In this document: piece by piece, positions 1-8,400 of the stretch | How positions within the stretch are numbered: position 1 is the first letter of the stretch | Layout: each line of letters starts with the position of its first letter | Assembly (NCBI RefSeq): GCF_900112005.1 | Contig: NZ_FOKK01000021.1 | Span: forward strand, 1 to 64,000 | From: Algoriphagus aquimarinus | GTDB lineage: Bacteria; Bacteroidota; Bacteroidia; Cytophagales; Cyclobacteriaceae | Length of the DNA stretch: 64,000 nucleotides | Direction: 5' to 3' | The notes under the pieces: model-generated | The model's input: the letters and a program-made list of their open reading frames with translations, nothing else | Databases searched by the model: none | What the model was told of the DNA's origin: nothing | Translations under genes and position numbers: made by a program

Positions 1-1057
1 TATTCGACTTGAAGATGTTGTTCTGGACTTTGTTTCCCGCAGTACCCGAACCACTGTAGTAAAAAGCACTTGCCCCACCAGTCGTATTGACATTGTTATG
101 ATAAAAACCCTGATACTGGTTGGATGCAAAGTATACCGAATAACTCCCTGCCTTCGAATGGATATGGTTGTTGGCAACTAATCCAGGGGAACCTGAGATT
201 GCAGTACAGCTTGTCATATACAAACCGTACTGGTTTGCCCCCTCAATCCGATTACCCGTAAACCTAGACGCTCCCTCGACCTCGTCCAAAAAGACTCCGT
301 CCGAAAACACATAGGAAGATGCCAACAAGGTCACCCGGTTGTCGGTGACTTGGGCTTCAAACAAATTACTTATTTGGATTCCACGGTAAAACTGAATCAA
401 AACTTGATTCTGCTCAAATACAAATCCCAAAGCTCTTGTTCCGCCTGAACCATTCGTGCCTTGATAAAAAATCCCTGTAGAGCCACCAATAATTTTGTTG
501 TTTATAAATCGAATGCCTGAAGAAGTTGAGGCGGTAATAATCACATTCCCTCTATCAGTACTCGTGCTATTAGCCTGAGGTGATTCAAAAATACATGCCT
601 GAAACAATAGATTATTCAGTGTCAATTGCCCTCTTACCGTACGAGCATATGTGGTACCTGTAGCTTTTATTTTCAAATCCTTAAAAATTAAATGTGATGC
701 TCCTTCTAGGGAAACCACATAATTTCCAGCGGAAGAACTTGCCTCATAGCTTAATTGAACTAGTTCAGGATCGGAATTCAGAGATTGAAAAGTAATTGTA
801 TTTGTAATTGAAGCACCAGTAATTACACCAATCACAAGTTGCTCATTGTATACACCATCAGCTATATTGAATACCACGGGACCAGAAACGCCATTAGTGT
901 TTAGCGCATTCACTGCTCCTGTAAAACTCACATAATCCCCAGATGGGCCAATCGTATAATTTCCTGTGAGTGATTGGGCAAAAACTCCAATGGGGCTGAA
1001 TGCCCAAATGAATAGCGCCACAAAAACGGTTTTAGAGATGCTGGAAAAGTTTATCAT
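1..1057 (-). CDS. Secreted parallel beta-helix repeat protein (partial, N-terminal part)
   Basis: Reading the minus strand from the ATG at 1057 gives an uninterrupted frame of about 352 codons that runs off the window start, so the C-terminus is missing. Residues 1-28 form a signal peptide with a hydrophobic core that ends in VFAQS. The remainder is rich in Asn, Gly and Ser, with recurring short beta-strand units such as GIRFINNKIIGG and TGNRIEGANQYG, the pattern of right-handed parallel beta-helix (NosD/pectate-lyase-like) proteins. Such proteins are usually exported and may bind or cleave polysaccharide; no catalytic residues can be assigned. An operator-like direct repeat shared with the lipoprotein gene at 2144-2752 lies about 100 bp upstream, so I infer control by the nearby LytTR regulator. 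The fold assignment is fairly secure and the function is unknown. Confidence 0.75.
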   Translation of the reverse strand, partial: MINFSSISKTVFVALFIWAFSPIGVFAQSLTGNYTIGPSGDYVSFTGAVNALNTNGVSGPVVFNIADGVYNEQLVIGVITGASITNTITFQSLNSDPELVQLSYEASSSAGNYVVSLEGASHLIFKDLKIKATGTTYARTVRGQLTLNNLLFQACIFESPQANSTSTDRGNVIITASTSSGIRFINNKIIGGSTGIFYQGTNGSGGTRALGFVFEQNQVLIQFYRGIQISNLFEAQVTDNRVTLLASSYVFSDGVFLDEVEGASRFTGNRIEGANQYGLYMTSCTAISGSPGLVANNHIHSKAGSYSVYFASNQYQGFYHNNVNTTGGASAFYYSGSGTAGNKVQNNIFKSN

Positions 1058-1121
1058 AAATTGAAATTCAGGTGTTTGATCTAATTAGATTTCATCCCAA
1101 AAGGGAATTTTCCTCTAAAAC

Positions 1122-1188
1122 CAAATTTCAATTTCTATGTCCAGAAAGGATGGTACGTATGTATCAAAGAATTACACGCATGTAACAA
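1122..1188 (-). promoter_or_regulatory. Putative LytTR operator plus -7 box upstream of the beta-helix gene
   Basis: On the minus strand TTGTTACAT (1188-1180), a 12-bp spacer and TTGATACAT (1167-1159) form a 9-12-9 direct repeat. The -7-like GAAATTTG (1129-1122) starts 30 bp further on. A second copy at 2900-2929 keeps the repeat, the spacer length and the exact distance to its -7 box. LytTR-family regulators are known to bind paired 9-bp direct repeats spaced by about 12 bp. The -33 position here is poor, as expected for an activated promoter. Binding is inferred. Confidence 0.55.
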
Positions 1189-1248
1189 ATTCAAAAAAAT
1201 AAAGCCTGAATAGCTATTCAGGCTTATAATACCCCATTCCCTCTGTTT

Positions 1249-1980
1249 CTATTTCACAGCAATCCATAAGAGATCTTCTGGTAAGGTTTCCAATCTGGTC
1301 ATGGACATTTTAGATGCAAAGACTTTTCCTGAGGAAGCAGTGAAAACTTCATCTATCCCATGGCGAATAATATTCCAACCAGGCTGCAGTTCTAAATCAA
1401 TACTGGTGAAATCCTCATATTTTTCCTCACCACTTCCAGTGTACGTATCTAACTTGCAATCTCCTTTCGCCTTTGCAGGCCCTTCCAGAAAATAAAACTC
1501 TAAATAATAACCAAGACTAGCATTTTCGTCACGATAGCTGAAAAGCCACTTGGCAATATCTGCACTACTGCTTGCATACAAAATCCCATTGCTAGGATTT
1601 CCCATTTCGTCCATAAGCGTTAATTCTGGAAGTCCTGAAACTACAATTTCACCACCCTCAGTTGGCACTTCTTCAAATGGACATGCAAATACTTCTGATA
1701 CTGTAGGAAAGCTTAGCACAAATCCAGACGGTGAGTTTTCCCGGGCCTCATCAGCCATTTCTTTCGCTTTTACTAGAAAATCACCCTCCAAAAAAATAGT
1801 GAAATCCCCATCTTCATTGACCTCTCCCCATTGTTTGCTGATAGCAGAAAATCTATCAAATGACTCAATTTTGGAAAGGCCACTACTATAATTGGAAATT
1901 CGCCCACTAAGCTCCTGTTGGGCAAGTACCATCTGCGTTTGAAACAAAAATGCACCTATAATAATGGATTTGATTTTCAT
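1249..1980 (-). CDS. Exported hypothetical protein
   Basis: The 243-residue product begins with a clear signal peptide (about residues 1-21, ending LAQQ), so it is probably periplasmic or surface exposed. I do not recognise the family. The mature part starts with a short beta-rich segment (ELSGRISNYSSG) that resembles the opening of carboxypeptidase-regulatory-like or filamin-like domains, but it is too weak to assign. It contains two Cys residues (CPFEE and the later GDCKLD) that could form a disulfide. It lies between the beta-helix gene and a small lipoprotein gene, all on the minus strand and upstream of a LytS/LytTR pair. Unlike its two neighbours it has no copy of the 9-12-9 direct repeat upstream. 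Confidence 0.65.
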   Translation of the reverse strand: MKIKSIIIGAFLFQTQMVLAQQELSGRISNYSSGLSKIESFDRFSAISKQWGEVNEDGDFTIFLEGDFLVKAKEMADEARENSPSGFVLSFPTVSEVFACPFEEVPTEGGEIVVSGLPELTLMDEMGNPSNGILYASSSADIAKWLFSYRDENASLGYYLEFYFLEGPAKAKGDCKLDTYTGSGEEKYEDFTSIDLELQPGWNIIRHGIDEVFTASSGKVFASKMSMTRLETLPEDLLWIAVK

Positions 1981-2143
1981 AGTTTTAAATGGTTAAGTGT
2001 TGAAAATTATAAATAGCTAATCAAAAATCTTGTTGCATGCCGAAGAAGAAACAACTTTAACAAGCCGAGACAAAAGCACTGAAAATAAAACCTTTACTTG
2101 AACCTAATGCTGAAGAAATAGTAACTAATCCTGCAAAATCCGC

Positions 2144-2752
2144 TTAATACATTTCCTTCATTACTTCACTTACAAACTCCCACAACTCATCCATTTGAAT
2201 CAGGTGGCCTTTAAACCTAAAATGAAATCGCTCTCCTATCACATATTCGATTTCTGAGCTATGTTCTAAAGAATTATATTTCTCCCAAACTCGAATCTTC
2301 TCTCGTTCATAAATCCTGGAATATCCTGTCTCCAATTGCTCTTCATATTCCAAACTCAATTTTTGATTAATCGACTTGAGCATAACAGCGCCCGTTGCTC
2401 CTGCCCCATCCAATACCTCCAATGAGATTTGTTGCTCTTCCTTTCCACTTTCTCTATAGGTAGCAATAGCACCACTCATTTGCATTCCTAGTTTGTGCCC
2501 GACTATTAATTTCCATTGGTCCATTTTTCCAATTTTCTCTGGAATCCAATTTTTAAGCTGATCATTGCTCATAGGAATCTGTACTTCCAGACCCTTCGAG
2601 GTGTCTTCCAACTTTCCATCTATAGAATCTGGAGAGAAAGAATCTGATGAATTGGCGCTCAGGAATTGACTCTCTTTTGATATGGTATTTTTTTCCTTCC
2701 CACAAGAAATAAAGAGGAAGAGACTTAAGAAAAAATAGCTGATTTGTTTCAT
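2144..2752 (-). CDS. Small hypothetical lipoprotein
   Basis: The 202-residue product has a lipoprotein signal peptide with lipobox LFISC (Cys near residue 17), followed by a Ser/Asp-rich linker to about residue 50 and a compact domain of about 140 residues. That domain has no family I recognise. It appears to be a single alpha/beta domain ending in a Met/Glu-rich helix. It is predicted to be anchored to a membrane facing the periplasm or exterior. A 9-12-9 direct repeat abutting a good promoter (2863-2929) lies about 110-180 bp upstream, and the LytS/LytTR genes begin beyond it. I infer that it belongs to that regulator's target set. Confidence 0.65.
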   Translation of the reverse strand: MKQISYFFLSLFLFISCGKEKNTISKESQFLSANSSDSFSPDSIDGKLEDTSKGLEVQIPMSNDQLKNWIPEKIGKMDQWKLIVGHKLGMQMSGAIATYRESGKEEQQISLEVLDGAGATGAVMLKSINQKLSLEYEEQLETGYSRIYEREKIRVWEKYNSLEHSSEIEYVIGERFHFRFKGHLIQMDELWEFVSEVMKEMY

Positions 2753-2862
2753 TGACCAATAGAACTAACCGGTTGAAGCTGAAATTTCTCCAAAAAAGAT
2801 CATCTAGTAATCCCTTGAAAAAAACTGCAAAACTTTAAAAACCGTTATTATTTTTATTTAAT

Positions 2863-2929
2863 CAAAGCTAATTCCCTAAATAGAAATTGGATCAAAGCCA
2901 TGTATCAAAGAGTAGCACTGAGGTAACAA
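2863..2929 (-). promoter_or_regulatory. Putative LytTR operator and promoter of the lipoprotein gene
   Basis: On the minus strand TTGTTACCT (2929-2921), a 12-bp spacer and TTGATACAT (2908-2900) form a 9-12-9 direct repeat. It is followed immediately by TTTG (2896-2893) and, after 22 bp, TAGCTTTG (2870-2863), a perfect match to the Bacteroidota -7 consensus TAnnTTTG. The operator thus abuts the -33 element, the usual place for an activator. The start site would lie near 2857, about 105 nt before the ATG. The same layout recurs at 1122-1188. Confidence 0.6.
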
Positions 2930-2955
2930 TTCAAAATTTCTCCCCCTTACCTAAC

Positions 2956-4476
2956 TTACTTTTTAAGGTGAAATCTTACTTCTGTCCCCCTTTGAGCTGG
3001 GTTTTCATCGAGATCGATGATTTCAAAAAAGTAATTGAGTTTTTCACTTTGATTAAAAAACTTGAGTCGATCTGAGGAGAGAGAAATACCGATGGATTGC
3101 TTTTGGATGGTTTGATTTGCTTTCATTTTCATGGCCTCTGCTCTTCCAATTCCATTGTCTTGTATGGAGACCACCACTCCTTCCTCATCTGTGGACACTT
3201 TAATTAAAATGGATTTAACTCCCTTTTTGCGCATCAATCCATGCCATACTGCATTTTCCAAAAATGGCTGAAAAACCAATGGCGGCACTTTGATATCTCG
3301 AAGACTAACGCCCCGTTCTACATCAATGCTAAAATCTATTCCATCCTCAAACCTAATCGCTTCAAGGCTGAGGTAAAGCTTAGCTATGTCTAACTCTTCT
3401 CCTAGAGAAATTTTAAATTCCCTAGAACTCTCCAGAACCATACGGATAAGCTTTGCAAACTTGTTGAGGTACAGAACGGCATTCTCCTTATCACTTTCGA
3501 TTAGAAATACCTTGATTGAATTAAGTGCATTGAAGATGAAGTGAGGATTCATCTGGCTCCTTAGTGATTGCAGGTGAAGTAAGGTAATTTGCTTCTCATA
3601 GTCCAAACTCAACTTGACCACTCGTTGCTCCGCGGCATCTGCTTCCAAAAATGATATTTGACTTTCCTTGAGTTTCAATTCATTCTGAAGGTTTTGATTT
3701 AAAGCATCCCGGAGGTCTTCATTTTCCTGAAGTTTTGTTACCAATTCAGTTTTAATTACAAATTTCTCCTCATACACCTCCCGTTGCTTGATAGCAAGAG
3801 CATAAGTGTACAAGTAATTTTCTGCCAATACGGCCAAATAATAGATGTATTGGTATTTGTTGGTAATCGAGGCATCTTTTCCAAAAGTCAGAAAAGCAAA
3901 AATGAAGGTAGCTATACCAAGAATCAAGAAACCTGCAAGAATGAAAAACCTTACCTTCTCCCCCGTTTTGACAGTGAGATACACACCATAGATTAGCAAA
4001 ACCAAGGTACAAGGCATGAATACCGTGATATAATACCCGCGCATCATATCATACCCATCCCATACATATCTCCCTAAAACCAAGACTCCAAAAATAGAGC
4101 TGGTGACCACTGCATAATAGGTAAAGAAGCTGGTAAACTTTGGGTAATGCTTTCTGAAATTGAGAATCTCGATGAGGAAAAAGGAAAATATCAGGTAGCT
4201 GGCAAATTGAATAGGAAAATTCAAATGGATAAAAAGCTCGTAAAACTCGGTATAAAGACTTTCTGTAAATACCCCCTTTACGCGTTGAATCAGATTGATA
4301 GCATTGATCAAAGCATATAAACTGTAAAACAGATAGAACTTCTCCTTGCTTTTAAGGAACAGAACAAAGTGATATAGTGAGAGGTAAAAAAGCACACTAG
4401 TCACCGCCCAGCCCAAACCATTAAAATTGCTATTTTCGAGCACTTCGATTAACGGGTATTTTTCAAAAAAATCCAT
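2956..4476 (-). CDS. LytS-family sensor histidine kinase with 7TM-like input domain
   Basis: The 506-residue membrane kinase starts with about seven hydrophobic segments (residues 20-235), like the 7TMR-DISM membrane module but without an obvious periplasmic domain. A coiled coil follows (about 240-300), then the His_kinase domain of the LytS/YehU family. The phospho-accepting His lies in QMNPHFIFNALNSI (near residue 312). The ATPase region has the N-box FLENAVWHGL and the G-box IQDNGIGRAEA. It should pass phosphate to the LytTR regulator encoded 6 bp upstream in the same operon. The input signal is unknown, but a membrane-embedded sensor suggests membrane state or a hydrophobic ligand. The family assignment is firm. 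Confidence 0.92.
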   Translation of the reverse strand: MDFFEKYPLIEVLENSNFNGLGWAVTSVLFYLSLYHFVLFLKSKEKFYLFYSLYALINAINLIQRVKGVFTESLYTEFYELFIHLNFPIQFASYLIFSFFLIEILNFRKHYPKFTSFFTYYAVVTSSIFGVLVLGRYVWDGYDMMRGYYITVFMPCTLVLLIYGVYLTVKTGEKVRFFILAGFLILGIATFIFAFLTFGKDASITNKYQYIYYLAVLAENYLYTYALAIKQREVYEEKFVIKTELVTKLQENEDLRDALNQNLQNELKLKESQISFLEADAAEQRVVKLSLDYEKQITLLHLQSLRSQMNPHFIFNALNSIKVFLIESDKENAVLYLNKFAKLIRMVLESSREFKISLGEELDIAKLYLSLEAIRFEDGIDFSIDVERGVSLRDIKVPPLVFQPFLENAVWHGLMRKKGVKSILIKVSTDEEGVVVSIQDNGIGRAEAMKMKANQTIQKQSIGISLSSDRLKFFNQSEKLNYFFEIIDLDENPAQRGTEVRFHLKK

Positions 4477-4482
4477 TAGCGC

Positions 4483-5211
4483 TTATTTCAGTGATTCAGT
4501 AAATCCAGCTTTTTTAAGCCTAGAGACAGGAAGAGAAATCCCATCGATCAGCTTTACTTTCCCTGTTGATTTTTCATAGGCTTTCACCATTCCCAGGTTG
4601 ATCAAAAAGGAATGATGTATTCTATAAAATTTGTACTTGGAAAATAGATTATCCAATAATTTCAATCTTTTAGAAACCAAAACTTTTCCCCCATTTAGGG
4701 TATGGATATAAGAATAACTCCCTTCACTCTCGCAGTAAATCACCTCATCTGGATCAAGAACAAGCAGTTGATCATCCATATTGATGACTATTTTCTCCTT
4801 TTCCAGCGCAGTGTTGTTAGAAGCGGAGTTGATTGATTTGTTGTTTAGTTTAGTATGAATTCTTTTCAACAAACTTTCTAAATCAGCCTGATCAACTGGC
4901 TTGAGCAAGTAATCAAAAGCACTTTCTCGGATGGCCTGAATGGCATGCTCGGCATGAGCAGTCACAAAAATCACTTCAAAACTGCGATTGGGAAAATGCC
5001 CCAAAAATTTGAACCCATCCAAATCAGGCATCTCTATATCTAAAAAAATACAATCTGGCCGAAGCGTTTCCAATTCTTGCAGGGCTTGTTCAGCTTCTCC
5101 AAATTTACCAACCACTTCTACCAATTCCCCCAGCTGTTTCAATTCCCACTCAAGGGAAATGATTGCTTTAGGCTCATCATCTATTATCACCACACGAATC
5201 ATAAATTCCAC
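4483..5211 (-). CDS. LytTR-family response regulator
   Basis: The 242-residue cytoplasmic regulator has a receiver domain (about 5-125) with the acidic pair DDE, the phospho-acceptor Asp in CIFLDIEMPDLDGF, the conserved Thr in FVTAHAEHA and Lys in YLLKPVD. A LytTR DNA-binding domain follows (about 140-240; motifs DEVIYCESEGSYSYIH and YRIHHSFLINL). LytTR domains bind 9-bp direct repeats about 12 bp apart. Two such repeats occur at 1159-1188 and 2900-2929, which makes the neighbouring exported-protein genes likely targets. It is the first gene of a two-gene operon with the LytS-type kinase. A Met four codons in (MIRVVIID) is an equally plausible start. Confidence 0.93.
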   Translation of the reverse strand: MEFMIRVVIIDDEPKAIISLEWELKQLGELVEVVGKFGEAEQALQELETLRPDCIFLDIEMPDLDGFKFLGHFPNRSFEVIFVTAHAEHAIQAIRESAFDYLLKPVDQADLESLLKRIHTKLNNKSINSASNNTALEKEKIVINMDDQLLVLDPDEVIYCESEGSYSYIHTLNGGKVLVSKRLKLLDNLFSKYKFYRIHHSFLINLGMVKAYEKSTGKVKLIDGISLPVSRLKKAGFTESLK

Positions 5212-5453
5212 ATAGTTTCTTTCATCGTTAAGGCCACGTTAAGCAAAGTCATCAGGTAAAATATTGAATACTTTCCAAATTCCAGACTAGCCCCACTAGT
5301 TTAAGACAAAAAACTCTCAATCCGCCTTTAAATTCTTCCAAGCTAACTTCTTTGATTTCAGGGTTTTTCTACCAGATATGAAGTATTCACTACATCCCGC
5401 AGGCTCACCCCTATTTATCAGTTACTTGAAGCAAGCTAACCAGTATTTTTATC

Positions 5454-8400
5454 ATGCCATTCACCAGCAAAATCACTTCTATACACTCACTTTTCGCTCT
5501 CGTAATCATCCTTTGCGCAACTGTGCAGGCTTTTTCCCAAAACAACCTTTCCTTTCGTCAGCTCTCAGTCAATGACGGGCTTTCTCAAAACTCTGCTGTC
5601 TCTGTGACTCAGGATCAAGAAGGATTTCTTTGGATAGCTACTCAGGAAGGGCTGAATCGCTACGATGGAAGAGATTTTGTAGTTTTTGATAAAAAGTTTC
5701 TTGACATCACGGAGTCAACTCGTCTCTTGCTTGGGAAAGTATTTGCAGACAGCAAAAATCGACTTTGGATCATCCCTGAAAGTACAATTCCAGAGCTGTT
5801 TTACCGCGAAATTGATGCTTTTATTCCCATAGAAGGGATCGCTTCAGCTACGAGTATCATAGAGGATACCCAAGGAAAGATCTGGTTCGGATCACTTTCA
5901 GGGCAGCTATTTTTCTGGAATGAAGAAATAAAAAAAGCTGAAATGGCCTGGTCTGACCCAAATAAGGAAATTGTCCATCTCGCAAATTTTGATGAAGAGC
6001 ATCTCATTTTGACCTTTAGTGACGAGGTGGTATTATGGAATAAAAACTCTGGAATATCAGGTCGATTGTGGAAACCTGAATCAGGGACTATACTCGCTGT
6101 TTCTATTCTTGATCCCAACGGAAGATTTTGGTTTGGAACATTGAATCAGGGACTTTGGACTAGCTCAGGGCAAGGCGAAAAAACTACTCCTATGAATTCA
6201 TATTTGAATCTAACAGAGGATTCACAACAAGATGCCATGATTTTGGATTTGCTCATTGATTCCAAGCAACGGCTTTGGGTAGCTACTTATGGTAAAGGTG
6301 TCAAGCAAATCGATTTACTGGCTAAAAGCTTAAAGCCATTTTCAAATACCAAGCAGAACCCAAGGTCGATTCGCTATAATGACATCCTTACAATTTTTGA
6401 AGATTATACTGGAACACTTTGGTTTGGATCTGATGGTGCAGGTTTGAGCTTCTACGATGCCTATTTAGAAAAATTTAATTTTTTCCATAATCAGGAACTG
6501 CCTGAAAACATCAATATCGACGTGGTCAGAGCAATCTATGTAGATGAAAATGAAAATGTTTGGCTAGGAACTTCAGGAAAGGGATTAACCCGATTTAACC
6601 CTAAAACTAAAACCTGGAAAACTTTTATCCATGACCCAAGAGACCCTAACAGTCTGGGAAATAACCGGGTGATGAGCATCATGGGTGACAAAAAAGGCAA
6701 ACTATGGATTGGCTATCAAGATGAGGGCTTAAGCATTATGGATCTTAAGTCAGAACAGTTCCAGCATTTCAATAAAGAGAGCAGTGTGAACCAACCGGCC
6801 GCCACTATCTGGCAAATTTTTCAAGACAGCAAAAATAGGTTTTGGCTTTGTACCAGAAATGATGGCTTGCTCTGGTTTGATCCCCAAAAAGGAGTTTTAA
6901 AGCAGTTTGTCCATGATACACTTCGTAAAAACAGTATCCCTGACAACAATATCCGTACGATGCTGGAAGATCCCTCAGGTAGATTCTGGATTGGAACTGA
7001 AAATCACGGAATAGCAAGATTGGATTTGACTACCGAACTATTTGAAACATCAATCCATGTACCCGAAGACGCAAATTCGATCAGCAGCAATAATATCAAA
7101 TCTCTAAATCTAAAAAATGAGCAACTATGGATCGGGACCAACGGCGGTGGACTATACCGCATGGATCTCAAGACTGGTAAGGTTAACATCCTTACTACTG
7201 AGACAGGACTTTCTAATAATGTTATCTATTCAATTTTGGATGATCAGCATGGGAATCTATGGCTAAGTTCCAATAAGGGAATCACCAAAGTAGGTTTAAA
7301 TGAAGATTTGGATGAGAATATTCAGATCACTAACTACTCTAATTACGATGGACTAGCTACTGAATTCAACACTGGAGCTTATTTCAAAAATAGCGACGGG
7401 ACTCTCTATTTCGGAAGCTTAGATGGCTTTTATTGGTTTAATCCGGAAGATATTTCGCTGAATAAAACCCCTCCTAAGATTGCGATAACAGAACTTCTGG
7501 CCTTTGATCAAACAATACAACTAAGCCAAAATATCGAGTTGAATCACAATCAAAACACCCTCACTTTCAACATGGCAAGTTTGGTTTTCTCTTCTCCTGG
7601 TAAAAATCAATTTGAATACATGCTCGAAAACCATGATGAAAATTGGGTATCGAACGGTTATAACCATCAAGCTCGCTACACCAATCTCGCTCCTGGAAAC
7701 TATCGTTTCTTGGTTCGGGCAAGTAATTATGATGGTATTTGGGCTGAAGAACCAGTGGCTTTGGAATTTAGGATTCTGAGTCCTTGGTATTTTAGTACGC
7801 TAGCCAAACTAGTCTATCTACTTCTTCTAATCATATTGGTAGTTAGGTTTTATCGATACTTCAAATGGAAATGGCAGATTCAATTTTCCCTCAAATCGAA
7901 GGAGCGGGAAACCAAAACGCTCAAGGAAATAGATGATTTCAAGACACAGCTTTTCACTAATATCTCCCACGAGTTCCGGACTCCACTTACGCTTATTTCT
8001 GGGCCTATTGATCGAATTATAAGTCAATCGGATAATCCTGTTATCAAATCTCAACTGAATCTGGTAAAAATCAATTCTCATCGATTACTTACCCTGGTGG
8101 ATCAGCTTTTGGAAGTAACCAAAATAAAGGCAGGTAAAAATCAGTTAACTGTCCGAAAAGGGAATTTAGGATTACTACTACAATCTATCGTAGCCAATTA
8201 TTTCTATCAAGCCTCAGAAAAAGGATTAAGCCTAACCACAAGTATCCCGCTTATGACAGAGGTGTGGTACGATTCCGATAAGGTGGAAAAAATTGTAAAA
8301 AACCTGATTCAAAACGCCATCAAATACGCCAAAAAGGATTCGGAAATTCAACTGGACTGCTCTATTTCTGATGGCAACTTTCACTTAATAATTCGAAATG

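Noticed and set aside
2030-2038. TTGTTGCAT near 2030 as a third LytTR half-site
   Set aside because: It is on the opposite strand, has no partner repeat 21 bp away and no -7 box at the expected spacing.
5220-5265. GTTAAGCAAAG...AGGTAAAA upstream of the LytTR gene as an autoregulatory copy of the operator
   Set aside because: The two halves are only about 7 bp apart and match poorly; not the 9-12-9 form.
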